Source of the DNA: an uncultured Corynebacterium sp.
GTDB taxonomy: Bacteria; Actinomycetota; Actinomycetes; Mycobacteriales; Mycobacteriaceae
Length of the DNA stretch: 35,735 nucleotides
Assembly (NCBI GenBank): GCA_946223355.1
Contig: CAMIPB010000024.1
Span: forward strand, 1 to 35,735
Reading direction: 5' to 3'
The notes under the pieces are model-generated. The model saw only the letters and a program-made list of their open reading frames with translations. It was not told where the DNA came from and did no database searches. Positions 1 to 6,941 of the stretch are shown here, one piece after another. The translations under genes were made by a program, and so were the position numbers. Positions within the stretch are counted from its first letter, which is position 1. The number at the start of each line of letters is the position of its first letter.

Positions 1-1032
1 CTCGCCGATGAGATCCAGCGGCTGGTAGAACTGCGTCAGGTTCTTGACCTGGTTGCGCGCCGGGGACCCCATTGCATAGTAAGCCTCACCGATGGCCATG
101 AGTGAGAGCTTGTTCATGGTCCAGGATGGGAAGATATCCGGCACAGTCATAAGCTGTGGAGCATTGAACTTTAGTGGGTCTTTTGCCAGCTTAGGGGCGA
201 ATTCTTTGAGCTCGTCCAGGGTTGCCAGCGAGCCGCGGGAGATGGTGGAGCGGCCCAGCTTTGGCTCAGGGGAGATGACATCGAACCATGCGGAAGAGTA
301 GGTGTAGTTGTGCTCGGAGCCATCAGAGTGGAACGCAACGGTCTCTTCGAGGTTATCTGTGCGATCAGTGTCCGCGATGAAGTACGCGGTCTCCGTCTTT
401 GTCATCTTGATCTTGGCGCGAAGGATGATGCCAGTCAGGCCCATGCCTCCCACGGTTGCCCAGAAGAGCTCGCCAGATGGATCGTCTTCGGAACCTTCTG
501 GCTCGAGGTGGAGGATGCGTCCGTCAGCAACCAGCAGTTCCATGGAGGTTACGTGGTCGCCGAAGGAACCTGCCGAGTGGTGATTCTTGCCGTGGATGTC
601 CGGGCCGATAGCACCACCAATGGTCACCTGGCGGGTACCCGGCAAAACTGGTACCCACAGGCCGAATGGCAAGGCTGCCTTCATCAACTGGTCCAATGTC
701 ACTCCGCCGTCGACGTCTACAATTCCGGAATCCGGGTCGATGGAGTGAATGTGGTTGAGCTCCTGCATGTCAATGACCAGACCGCCCGCGTTTTGTGCCG
801 GGTCACCGTAGGAGCGACCCATGCCGCGCGCGATTACTCCGCGGCGTAGGTGAGCAGGCTTGTCTGCGTTGTCATCCGCGACAAGCGCTACAGCCTTCTG
901 GATTTCTTCAATATCAGGGGTGGAAAGGACATGAGCTTTCGACGGTGCCGTGCGGCCCCAGCCGTGCAGAGACTTAACTTCGGTGTGCAGTTCAGCGGGG
1001 GAGTTCTCGTGCAGATTATTCATGTGTGACAT
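1..1032 (-). CDS. dprE1: Decaprenylphosphoryl-beta-D-ribose oxidase DprE1 (5' part)
   Basis: FAD-dependent oxidase that, with DprE2, epimerises decaprenylphosphoryl ribose to arabinose, the arabinose donor for arabinogalactan. Translation of the minus strand gives a VAO-type FAD domain with RGVIARGMGRSYGDPAQNAG, LPFGLWVPVLPGTRQVTIGG and DIHGKNHHSAGSFGDH, which match mycobacterial DprE1 closely. The frame stays open to base 1 and ends inside RNQVKNLTQFYQPLD, so roughly 344 of about 460-490 residues are present. The C-terminal part, including the cysteine targeted by benzothiazinones in M. tuberculosis, lies outside the window. Two ATGs are possible: 1032 (MSHMNN) and 1023 (MNNLHE). An AAGAAAG stretch sits about 10 nt before the latter, so the start is uncertain by three codons. 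Family assignment is very secure. Confidence 0.95.
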   Translation of the reverse strand, partial: MSHMNNLHENSPAELHTEVKSLHGWGRTAPSKAHVLSTPDIEEIQKAVALVADDNADKPAHLRRGVIARGMGRSYGDPAQNAGGLVIDMQELNHIHSIDPDSGIVDVDGGVTLDQLMKAALPFGLWVPVLPGTRQVTIGGAIGPDIHGKNHHSAGSFGDHVTSMELLVADGRILHLEPEGSEDDPSGELFWATVGGMGLTGIILRAKIKMTKTETAYFIADTDRTDNLEETVAFHSDGSEHNYTYSSAWFDVISPEPKLGRSTISRGSLATLDELKEFAPKLAKDPLKFNAPQLMTVPDIFPSWTMNKLSLMAIGEAYYAMGSPARNQVKNLTQFYQPLDLIGE

Positions 1033-1107
1033 TCTTTCTTGTCGTTTTCCTGTCGTGTTTACGCCGACTTGGATACGCCATTAAGCGTACTTGTTTCCTT
1101 AAACAAT

Positions 1108-1145
1108 GCGCGTAACAAATGTGCGCGTAACAAATGTGCGCGTTA
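1108..1145. repeat. 15-bp direct repeat, 2.5 copies
   Basis: GCGCGTAACAAATGT occurs twice head to tail and a third copy is broken after GCGCGTTA. It lies between the start of dprE1 and the 3' end of the small gene at 1159-1416, both on the minus strand. The cause is probably slippage duplication. No function is evident. Confidence 0.8.
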
Positions 1146-1158
1146 AAAAGCACCTGAG

Positions 1159-1416
1159 CTAATAGAGATCCATTAAGTCCCGGATACGCGTCGGAAGTTC
1201 ATCTTGAGAGGTGATCTCCGGTTTACCCGTCTGGCGATATTTTTCCAGTATGTCTAGGACTTCCTTGCGCTCATCAGTGTCTAAGAAAGGCAGTTCTTCT
1301 GCCATAAGCCGGGTCATAAAATCATTAAGCGGAAGGTTTGTGAACTTTGTCGCCATGAACTCGCCGCTGATCTGGTCTTCCTCCGCGTCGAAGCGCTTTT
1401 TTCCAAATCCAAACAT
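1159..1416 (-). CDS. Small hypothetical protein (85 aa)
   Basis: I do not recognise a named family. The 85-residue product starts MFGFGKKRF and is acidic and apparently soluble, with helical stretches such as NDFMTRLMAEELPFLDTDER. It has no signal peptide or membrane segment. The start is supported by a GTAGGA ribosome-binding sequence about 9 nt before the ATG. It lies upstream of dprE1 on the same strand, with about 125 bp between them, so cotranscription is possible but not shown. The clear start signal and normal composition favour a real gene; its role is unknown. Confidence 0.65.
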   Translation of the reverse strand: MFGFGKKRFDAEEDQISGEFMATKFTNLPLNDFMTRLMAEELPFLDTDERKEVLDILEKYRQTGKPEITSQDELPTRIRDLMDLY

Positions 1417-1460
1417 GCTTCAATCCTACTCCCGCCCCAGACACGCACCGCTAGCCCGCG

Positions 1461-1550
1461 CCCTGCCTTCCGACGTCGTGTTTGTTCACGCCCTGCCTTC
1501 CGACGTTGTGTTTGCCCGCGCCCTGCCTTCCCCGCGTGGCATTTTCCACG
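1461..1550. repeat. 30-bp tandem repeat, three copies
   Basis: Three units begin CCCTGCCTTCC at 1461, 1491 and 1521, an exact 30-bp period. The first two units differ at few positions and the third is degenerate in its second half. The repeat fills the space between two divergent genes (1159-1416 minus, 1588-2193 plus), so it sits in or beside both promoter regions. Confidence 0.85.
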
Positions 1551-1575
1551 CCAAGTCGTTTGTCTGCTGCGTGGT

Positions 1576-1581
1576 TATATT
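1576..1581 (+). promoter_or_regulatory. -10 box, probable leaderless promoter
   Basis: TATATT ends 6 bp before the ATG at 1588. Transcription would begin at or beside the start codon, giving a leaderless mRNA. A GGAGG lies in the gap but is only 1 nt from the ATG, too close to act normally as a ribosome-binding site. Confidence 0.55.
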
Positions 1582-1587
1582 GGAGGC

Positions 1588-2193
1588 ATGACTAACGCAC
1601 ACGACAAACACGCCCGCCAAGATGTAGACCACGATGCAGACCATGATGTAGACCATGATGTAGACCAAGCCGGCCGCACTGCAATCCGGACAGAATCTCA
1701 CACCGAAATACCAGATATGAACGCACTTGATGACACCCGCGCGGGCCGAATCGTCCAATCGCTCGTGGTTGGTGCGCTGTATGCGGTGCCAGACTTCGCC
1801 AAAAGCAAGCTGGCCAAGTTTATTGGTTTTAGCTCCGTTGCCCTAGGAGGCGTAGGGCTCATCGGCATCGCTAATGCACGTCGCGATGACTCCGAAGATC
1901 TTCAAGAGGTGCGCAACGCTGCCGAGGTATCTGCTGAGGACACAGCCGCAGACTCTAAGGCCGATGATTTCTTCAACAGCCCGGCTAAGAGCTACGGCTT
2001 TTTAGCGAGCGTGCTCGGATTGTTCGGCCTATCACTCTGGGGCGAGGTAAAACTCAATTCTTGGATGGCAAGGAAAATGCGCGAACATGGCATCAAGTAT
2101 CCGCATTCTATTCTTGGCGCAATTGCTGCAGTTTTGGCGTTTGCCTCTTTTGAATACGACAATGCTTCCCGCCGCAACCTGAAAAACTCGTAA
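1588..2193 (+). CDS. Hypothetical membrane protein with Asp/His-rich N-terminus (201 aa)
   Basis: I do not recognise the family. Residues 12-27 form a four-fold DVDH-type repeat (DVDH, DADH, DVDH, DVDQ) encoded by four 12-bp units at 1621-1668; such a tract could bind metal, but this is only an inference. Hydrophobic segments follow at about residues 75-92 (FIGFSSVALGGVGLIGIA), 136-152 (YGFLASVLGLFGLSLWG) and 174-188 (ILGAIAAVLAFASF), so it is probably a membrane protein with two or three spans. The first predicted span is preceded by a basic amphipathic stretch, and the loop between spans is rich in Asp and Glu. The start is supported by a leaderless-type -10 box 6 bp upstream. Confidence 0.7.
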   Translation: MTNAHDKHARQDVDHDADHDVDHDVDQAGRTAIRTESHTEIPDMNALDDTRAGRIVQSLVVGALYAVPDFAKSKLAKFIGFSSVALGGVGLIGIANARRDDSEDLQEVRNAAEVSAEDTAADSKADDFFNSPAKSYGFLASVLGLFGLSLWGEVKLNSWMARKMREHGIKYPHSILGAIAAVLAFASFEYDNASRRNLKNS

Positions 2194-2340
2194 CGCCGCA
2201 CCATAAAATCTGCAGGCTGGGGTTTAAAATCTGCAGACCGGAATGTGCATACCATATTGTTTAGACAACATATATAGTTGCCGTTTACAGCCCTGAGAAG
2301 GGGCCTACCTGGGGAGACGGACAAGACAGTGCGATGTCGC

Positions 2341-2346
2341 TACGCT
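2341..2346 (+). promoter_or_regulatory. -10 box, probable leaderless promoter
   Basis: TACGCT lies 7 bp before the ATG at 2354. GGGAG is also present, 2 bp before this ATG and 5 bp before the adjacent in-frame ATG at 2357, so initiation at 2357 by a normal Shine-Dalgarno mechanism is the alternative. Confidence 0.4.
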
Positions 2347-2353
2347 GGGAGCC

Positions 2354-3370
2354 ATGATGACGCGAGACCGCACCAACCGACCCCCGAACCAGGAGGGTAC
2401 TGGCCGTGAGCACTCAACGCGCTCAGCCACGGTCAGCGGTCGAGGTGCCACTGAGTCTCACAACTCCCCGGTCTCAGGTGCTAGGCGAATGGCGACGGTG
2501 TCGGACATCAGCGAGTTTCAGCGACGTCGACAAGCTACGCAGCCCCACACCGTCATCTTCCAGGTGTCTAACGTGCGTACCGATGGCGAGGTGCACCGCC
2601 ATATCGGTGTCAACGAAGACATCACCTTCCGCGAGCTTCTCGACGTCCTCGTAGTCTGCTTCGAGCTAGGCAACGAACCCGCGCCTTGGGATTTCTACCT
2701 GCATATTCATGGCCGGGGAGACCGCATTGCTCCAGGCCACAAAATCAAAGACTTCGTTGACAAAGCCGGAAAACAAGTGGACTTCACATGGGGACTGTGG
2801 GACTTTTCACTGCAAACAGTAGATGTTTATCCTCGTGATGAGGGCACCCCGCAGGCCCTATGTATAGGCGGCTCTGGCTCTTTTCCCGGAACTAGCTTTG
2901 ACATCACTGAGATCAACGCGCGGCTTACGGGACAAGACACCATCACAAAAGTATTGGCGTCCGCTTCTCCACAGGTTAAGAATGTGATTACGCGCTCAAA
3001 GCTGTATGACTTTGTTCCGCTGCTCCAAGCCATGGATCTTGAGAGGGAACCGGAGCTGGAACGCGACGTCGAAAAGCAAGTGGAAACTCTGCCACGTGAA
3101 GTGTCGAACCAAGGTACAGACGCGTTCTGGTCGCTTGTGCTTGGTTTAGCGTGCATGAGCGGCGAGGAAACGACCGATGCCGTGATTGAGACGCTCATGG
3201 ATGCGCTGGGCTGGGTCGAAGATGATGGCAGCCACATGCATGCCGACGACGTGCGCGCCCTCTGCAAGTCTTCCCTTGCCGTGCTGCAGGAAATCGGTGC
3301 TGTGGGTGATACGGCGATGCCCATCATGGACCGGATTGAAGTCTACCGGGCGTTATTGCGTGGAGCTTGA
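2354..3370 (+). CDS. pRiA4b ORF-3-like domain protein (338 aa)
   Basis: Residues about 66-200 resemble the plasmid pRiA4b ORF-3-like family: a beta-rich start (HTVIFQVSNV), an I-x-V-x-x-D-I-T-F-x-E-L-x-D-V-L helix, a W-D-F-Y-L strand, then GLWDFSLQTVDVYPRD and CIGGSGSFPG, followed by a helix ending INARLTGQD. Members of this family are found on plasmids and chromosomes and their function is not established. The first 60 residues are polar and low in complexity, and the C-terminal 130 residues are mostly helical and unassigned. An alternative start is the in-frame ATG at 2357. No transposase or plasmid gene lies beside it, so it appears to be a resident chromosomal gene. The family call rests on pattern memory and is moderate. 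Confidence 0.7.
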   Translation: MMTRDRTNRPPNQEGTGREHSTRSATVSGRGATESHNSPVSGARRMATVSDISEFQRRRQATQPHTVIFQVSNVRTDGEVHRHIGVNEDITFRELLDVLVVCFELGNEPAPWDFYLHIHGRGDRIAPGHKIKDFVDKAGKQVDFTWGLWDFSLQTVDVYPRDEGTPQALCIGGSGSFPGTSFDITEINARLTGQDTITKVLASASPQVKNVITRSKLYDFVPLLQAMDLEREPELERDVEKQVETLPREVSNQGTDAFWSLVLGLACMSGEETTDAVIETLMDALGWVEDDGSHMHADDVRALCKSSLAVLQEIGAVGDTAMPIMDRIEVYRALLRGA

Positions 3371-3407
3371 GCTACTGGCCGTTTGAGCTGCTCACCGCCT
3401 GGCCTGT

Positions 3408-3439
3408 TTACCGCTTGATTTGCTTACCGCTTGATTTGC
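3408..3439. repeat. 16-bp perfect tandem duplication
   Basis: TTACCGCTTGATTTGC occurs twice head to tail in the 135-bp gap before the first gtrA gene. It lies about 50 bp upstream of that gene's -10 box and so may touch its promoter region. Confidence 0.85.
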
Positions 3440-3491
3440 TCTATGCGTGGCTTTCTCGGTGCGTGAAACCAGTGCTGCGCCCGCGTACGGG

Positions 3492-3497
3492 TAGGCT
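3492..3497 (+). promoter_or_regulatory. -10 box, probable leaderless promoter of first gtrA
   Basis: TAGGCT lies 8 bp before the GTG at 3506, and no Shine-Dalgarno sequence is visible. The same hexamer precedes tgt at 33120. A leaderless GTG mRNA is the simplest reading. Confidence 0.5.
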
Positions 3498-3505
3498 ATC
3501 GAGAC

Positions 3506-3952
3506 GTGAATGAAGCCCAAGATGCACAAGACGTGGAAGTGGTTCGCGACCCTTCAAGTCTAAAAACCCAGCTCACACGATTTGTGGGAGTCGGTATCGT
3601 CACCGCGATAATCGACGGCGGCCTCACCATGATTTTGATCAACCTGGGGATGGAACGCGGCGTCGCCAAGGCTATCGGATGGGTGTTTGGCACCATCGCT
3701 GCTTATTTGGCTAACGCGCGTTTCACTTTCGGATCGAAGATTTCGGGGCGAACTGCTGTCGCCGTAGGTTTGCTGTATCTCACCACGTTCTTGGTACAAA
3801 ACATCGTATTCCGAATCACCGAAGCGCCGTTGGTGGCGCTCGGTCTTGAAGGAAACGTGATGAACACCATCTCATTCGTAATTGCGCAGGGAGTGGCCAC
3901 AATAACAAACTTCGCGATTCAGCGTGCCTTTATTTTTAAGGCCCGCGACTAG
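3506..3952 (+). CDS. GtrA-family membrane protein (first copy)
   Basis: A 148-residue GtrA/DPMS-type four-span membrane protein. It opens with LTRFVGVGIVTAIIDGGLTM, the usual first span with a conserved Asp, and then has GWVFGTIAAYLANARFTFGS, where the N-x-R-F-T-F motif after span 2 is the family signature. The end is NFAIQRAFIFKARD. GtrA proteins act with polyprenyl-linked sugars. In M. tuberculosis the GtrA protein Rv3789 sits beside dprE1 and has been implicated in decaprenyl-phosphoryl-arabinose handling; dprE1 is 2.5 kb away here. The GTG start follows a leaderless-type promoter. A second gtrA gene follows on the same strand, and I cannot tell which one is the Rv3789 counterpart. Confidence 0.9.
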   Translation: MNEAQDAQDVEVVRDPSSLKTQLTRFVGVGIVTAIIDGGLTMILINLGMERGVAKAIGWVFGTIAAYLANARFTFGSKISGRTAVAVGLLYLTTFLVQNIVFRITEAPLVALGLEGNVMNTISFVIAQGVATITNFAIQRAFIFKARD

Positions 3953-4042
3953 CCGTATCTTGGTAGACACGAAGGTAACCAACGAGGACAGGCCGGTAGG
4001 TCTGACACGTTGGGCCTCTAAATAGGCTCGAAGAAGTGGGTC

Positions 4043-4094
4043 GGAGATGCGGCCTGGAGATGCGGCTTGGATATGCAGCCTGGAGATACAGACT
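4043..4094. repeat. 13-bp tandem repeat, four copies, upstream of second gtrA
   Basis: Four units of the type GGAGATGCGGCCT start at 4043, 4056, 4069 and 4082, with one to three changes among them. The 13-bp period would change reading frame with each added unit, so the repeat is not likely to be coding. It supports the later start at 4151 for gtrA. Confidence 0.85.
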
Positions 4095-4150
4095 CGAGAG
4101 TAGGTTCAGAGAACATGCCGAGGGTTCGGACGACACGTAAGGAGGAAGCG

Positions 4151-4657
4151 ATGGCCGAGCATGAAAGCGGTGTGCCCGATTCACAATCTGCCTCTTCACT
4201 CATGAGCGTGTCTGAACTGTCGGAATCACAAACGCTTAGCGCGCAATCCATTAAATTTCTGATCACCGGTGGAATTGCTGCCGTCATTGACCTGACGCTG
4301 ACCTGGGTTTTTCAAATCCTTCTCGGGCTTCTCGACGCCACCGGCGCCCGCACCGTCGGCTTTCTAGTAGGCACCCTGGCTGCCTACGTGATGAATCGCC
4401 GCTGGACGTTCCGTGCAGCTCCCTCGAAGCGTCGTTTTGTCGCCGTGGCCACTACTTATGGGGTGACATACGCAGTCAATATTGTGCTTACCAAATGGGG
4501 CTTCGCTTTCTTCGATGTGAAATTGGATTGGCCGTCCACTTTGGCTCTAGTGGCCACGTTCGTCGTCGCACAGTTGGTGGCATCTGTTATTAATTTCTGC
4601 GTGCAACGCTTCTTAATTTTCCGTAAGACCCACAAAAAGCTTGAATTCTTCGGCTGA
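4151..4657 (+). CDS. GtrA-family membrane protein (second copy)
   Basis: A 168-residue four-span GtrA protein. After a polar, Ser/Glu-rich N-terminus of about 30 residues come IKFLITGGIAAVIDLTLTWV (span 1), GFLVGTLAAYVMNRRWTF (span 2 and the N-R-x-W-T-F signature), a third span containing TYGVTYAVNIVLTKWG, and VINFCVQRFLIFRKTHKK at the end. The start at 4151 is chosen because AAGGAGG lies 5-6 nt before the ATG; a longer in-frame start at 4067 would read through the 13-bp repeats. It resembles the first copy in layout but not closely in sequence, so the duplication is old or the copies were acquired separately. A role in polyprenyl-phosphate sugar transfer across the membrane is inferred from the family. 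Confidence 0.9.
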   Translation: MAEHESGVPDSQSASSLMSVSELSESQTLSAQSIKFLITGGIAAVIDLTLTWVFQILLGLLDATGARTVGFLVGTLAAYVMNRRWTFRAAPSKRRFVAVATTYGVTYAVNIVLTKWGFAFFDVKLDWPSTLALVATFVVAQLVASVINFCVQRFLIFRKTHKKLEFFG

Positions 4658-4760
4658 TCTTGGCTTGCAGCTGCCTGTGCTTTGACCTTCCTTCTTTTTC
4701 AGCTGCTTGCGTTTTGGCCTTCCTGCGTTTTTGGCGTGCTTGTGCTTTGGCAAACCCGGA

Positions 4761-4829
4761 TTATGCAAATCCGGGCAACAAAGCTTCCATCGATGCCGTT
4801 TAGTCGGGTTACAGGCTGGGAATGCACAA
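4761..4829 (+). repeat. 69-bp inverted-end element, copy 1
   Basis: It begins TTATGCAAATCCGGGCAACA and ends GGGAATGCACAA. It is one of seven copies in this window with the same 69-bp length and inverted ends (TTGTGCA...TGCACAA). It lies about 100 bp downstream of gtrA. The interior is not shared with the other copies. Confidence 0.8.
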
Positions 4830-4948
4830 AAGCGCGGACTTTTTGGCCCCGGGAAGTTTACTTGTTCTTGCATTTTTATTGTTTCCGAACTGTTTTCCCG
4901 AACTGATAGGTGCGGAAATATCGGGCGAGAGACATACGGAGAAACAAG

Positions 4949-5017
4949 TTGTGCAAACTAAGGCAGTATCAAGGTTTAAACTGATTTTTAGCAGGCTTCC
5001 TGCCGGGATTTGCACAA
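4949..5017 (-). repeat. 69-bp inverted-end element, copy 2
   Basis: On the plus strand it runs from TTGTGCAAACTAAGGC to GCCGGGATTTGCACAA. Both ends carry the full 9-bp TTGTGCAAA sequence in inverted orientation. The better-matching TTGTGCAAATCCCGGCAG end is on the minus strand. It lies 119 bp after copy 1. Confidence 0.8.
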
Positions 5018-5234
5018 TTTAGGAAGATGGGCTCCGTTCTCATGCTGCGTATTTTCGCTTAGTGCTGAACGTTGGTTGCCCCTCGTTTTTAAGGCGACAA
5101 GGTTGTCACCGATTATGTTGTCTCGCTCGAGGGAGCGTGACTCCGGCCGAATTGGGCCAGGGTTGATTGAATTCAAAGCGTTTTACTGCACGAACAAACC
5201 ACGGCCCCAGGCTGTGAAAAAACTGAATTAATGT

Positions 5235-5264
5235 CAAAACGCTTATCGTAAGATAAGAGTTTTG
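5235..5264. other. Strong 30-bp hairpin in the non-coding region
   Basis: CAAAAC-g-CTTATC, loop GTAA, GATAAG-a-GTTTTG. Two perfect 6-bp arms are interrupted by a single mismatch. No T-run follows on the plus strand, so it is not a typical terminator; it may be an operator or part of an RNA. The surrounding 5018-5566 shows no convincing gene. Confidence 0.6.
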
Positions 5265-5566
5265 GAAACTTAAGGAAATGTTTATGGTTGTCCAATTTGG
5301 CATCTTTCGATGTGAGGGGTGATTTTCCCCGACCTTTTGCCCAATTTGAAACCTGTACGCCTGTAAACATTGATGAAACTTGACATGAAGCCGTGGGTGA
5401 TCTGTGGCACTCTAGTGGTAAGCCAGTAAGAGTCCCGCTGAGTGGTATGGGGTAAAAGTGGCTACTCGGGCGGAGCGAATTGTCCGGGGTAAATAGTGTT
5501 CTAAATTGTTAAATTAGCAGTTAGGGGTGGTATTTATGAACTTGAGGAACTAGGCCTCGGGAATAT

Positions 5567-5628
5567 TGCAAGGTTCCCACCTTGCATCTCAGAGAAGAAA
5601 TTCTCTGTGCGCGAAGGAGATTCCTTCG
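5567..5628 (+). other. Three consecutive perfect hairpins, possible structured leader RNA
   Basis: Three stem-loops follow in 62 bp: TGCAAGG/CCTTGCA with a 6-nt loop (5567-5586), AGAGAA-gaaa-TTCTCT with a GAAA tetraloop (5591-5606), and CGAAGGA-gat-TCCTTCG (5612-5628). They lie about 200 bp before the DUF559 gene start. Such a run is unlikely in an ordinary spacer and argues against the GTG at 5607 being the protein start. A structured leader or small RNA is inferred; no known RNA family is recognised. Confidence 0.5.
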
Positions 5629-5831
5629 TTGAGGGGCAGAGATTGAAGTCCATGGGGGTGGATGGATATCTCAAGAGGAACGAGCTCTCACGGGGAGGGT
5701 TCGACGATAGTGATGCTGTGTGGATGCCCGTTTTAGGGCGACCCGTGAGGCATATTAAGAAATTCATTAAAACGGGGGCTGTAGGTTCCAGAATTGAGCG
5801 GACTTCAGTAGCTTGGAGTTGGGGGATAGTT

Positions 5832-6902
5832 ATGCAGGTGGCGGCAAAATCTGAGGGCTTGCGCACCAACGCACAAAGAAACAACGCACAAAGAAACACA
5901 CTGCGAAGGAAGCCAAAAGCGCCTATGCACGGCACACCTTGCACAATCGTCGAGGGTCTGTCGCGTTCACAAATTAGCTATCGACGTTCGCTTGGCACCA
6001 TCACCAAAATCACCCACGGCCGTTATGTTTGGGGGCGCCCGACTCCAAACCAGATGTTAAAAATCGTTCAGATTTGCTGGCCAAAGGCGGTTTTCACAGG
6101 TGTGACCTCATTGGAGATCTGGCAGGGAATACCCGTGACGTATCCGCTCCACGTAGCGATTCCGCGTTCCACCAACATAGGAAAGTCGGAATTTTTCCGC
6201 GTGTATCGAGTAAGCAATGCGGCGTACAGGGAAGTCGGGAAGTATGGGGACATCGGGAAGTATGGGGACGTCGGGAAGCTGCGGGTGCACGTGCCTCTGC
6301 TTGCCGTGAGGTACCTGTGTCACCGCTCCAGCGCCATTAAACTGCTTAACCTCGCGTACGCCACGAAACTCGGACATTCCCAGTACCGGATGGATCGCGA
6401 GACGGTGCGCCGCTTGCCTGCCGCAACCACACATATGCTTTCCGACGCCGCTATCGGTGCCGACTCCCACCCCGAACGCGTCCTGACTCAAGCGCTCAGA
6501 GCGCAAGGTGTACGGGTGCGCAACAACGTAAAGGTCGGCGAACTGCACTGGGACCTGCAGGTTTTAAGAAAAGGGGCCTGTGACCCACTGAAACGTTCTG
6601 GGGTGGTTGGCCCGGTGCGGTATCAGCCAGGCAAACCGATTCCGTTGCTGATTGAAATTGATGGCTTGGCTTCACACCATTCCGATAAGCGGGATGTGTT
6701 TGTCGGCGATAGGTGGAAAGCAAACCTAGGCCTCGTCCGCGGTCATCTTGTGCTGAGGTTTACCGGAAGCTGTATTGAACACCACCTCAAGACAGTGGTG
6801 GAATTTATCGTGGATTTCTGCCACGGGCGAATTAACTCTCAGGCGTTGTATTGTCGTCCAGCGTACCGATGGCATCTGATCGCTAGCAGGTTTGGGTTTT
6901 AG
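5832..6902 (+). CDS. DUF559/Vsr-like nuclease-fold protein with AbiEi-like N-terminus
   Basis: Predicted 356 residues. The N-terminal part (VEGLSRSQISYRRSLGTITK and THGRYVWG) resembles the winged-helix start of AbiEi-type antitoxin proteins. The C-terminal part shows the DUF559 pattern of the PDDEXK/Vsr fold: SHPERVLTQALRAQGV, then D in LHWDLQV, then LLIEIDGLASHH, DRWKANLGLVRGHLVLRFTG. Asp and the E-x-D pair are the expected metal ligands, so an active nuclease is possible but not proven. About 26 extra residues separate these two motifs. The start at 5832 is chosen for GGGGGA 5-6 nt upstream; the frame is open from 5607, but that region forms hairpins. The gene carries two small in-frame duplications, at 5869-5898 (AQRN units) and 6234-6278 (VGKYGD units). 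No AbiEii toxin gene lies beside it. Confidence 0.75.
   Translation: MQVAAKSEGLRTNAQRNNAQRNTLRRKPKAPMHGTPCTIVEGLSRSQISYRRSLGTITKITHGRYVWGRPTPNQMLKIVQICWPKAVFTGVTSLEIWQGIPVTYPLHVAIPRSTNIGKSEFFRVYRVSNAAYREVGKYGDIGKYGDVGKLRVHVPLLAVRYLCHRSSAIKLLNLAYATKLGHSQYRMDRETVRRLPAATTHMLSDAAIGADSHPERVLTQALRAQGVRVRNNVKVGELHWDLQVLRKGACDPLKRSGVVGPVRYQPGKPIPLLIEIDGLASHHSDKRDVFVGDRWKANLGLVRGHLVLRFTGSCIEHHLKTVVEFIVDFCHGRINSQALYCRPAYRWHLIASRFGF
6234..6278 (+). repeat. 18-bp in-frame repeat inside the DUF559 gene
   Basis: GTCGGGAAGTATGGGGAC is followed by the same unit with one change and then by a half unit, encoding VGKYGD-IGKYGD-VGK. The length is a multiple of three, so the frame is kept. It probably arose by slippage in a surface loop. 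Confidence 0.85.
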
Positions 6903-6941
6903 CACCCGGCTAACTCCCGCCCCGCCGGCATACGGCCAGCA

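Noticed and set aside
1486..1758. Open frames antisense to annotated genes across the window (for example here, 2827-3327, 11535-12080, 31606-32676)
   Set aside because: They mirror the codon structure of real genes on the other strand, have unnatural composition and no start signals.
4707..4961. Small proteins containing LCKSGQQ-type sequence here and at 12544-12924
   Set aside because: The shared peptide comes from the 69-bp repeat itself. Outside the element the frames have no similarity or start signals.
5607..5831. N-terminal extension of the DUF559 gene from a GTG at 5607
   Set aside because: The frame is open, but it covers the second and third hairpins' area, has no convincing ribosome-binding site, and the translated 75 residues do not look like the family. 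The ATG at 5832 with GGGGGA is preferred.
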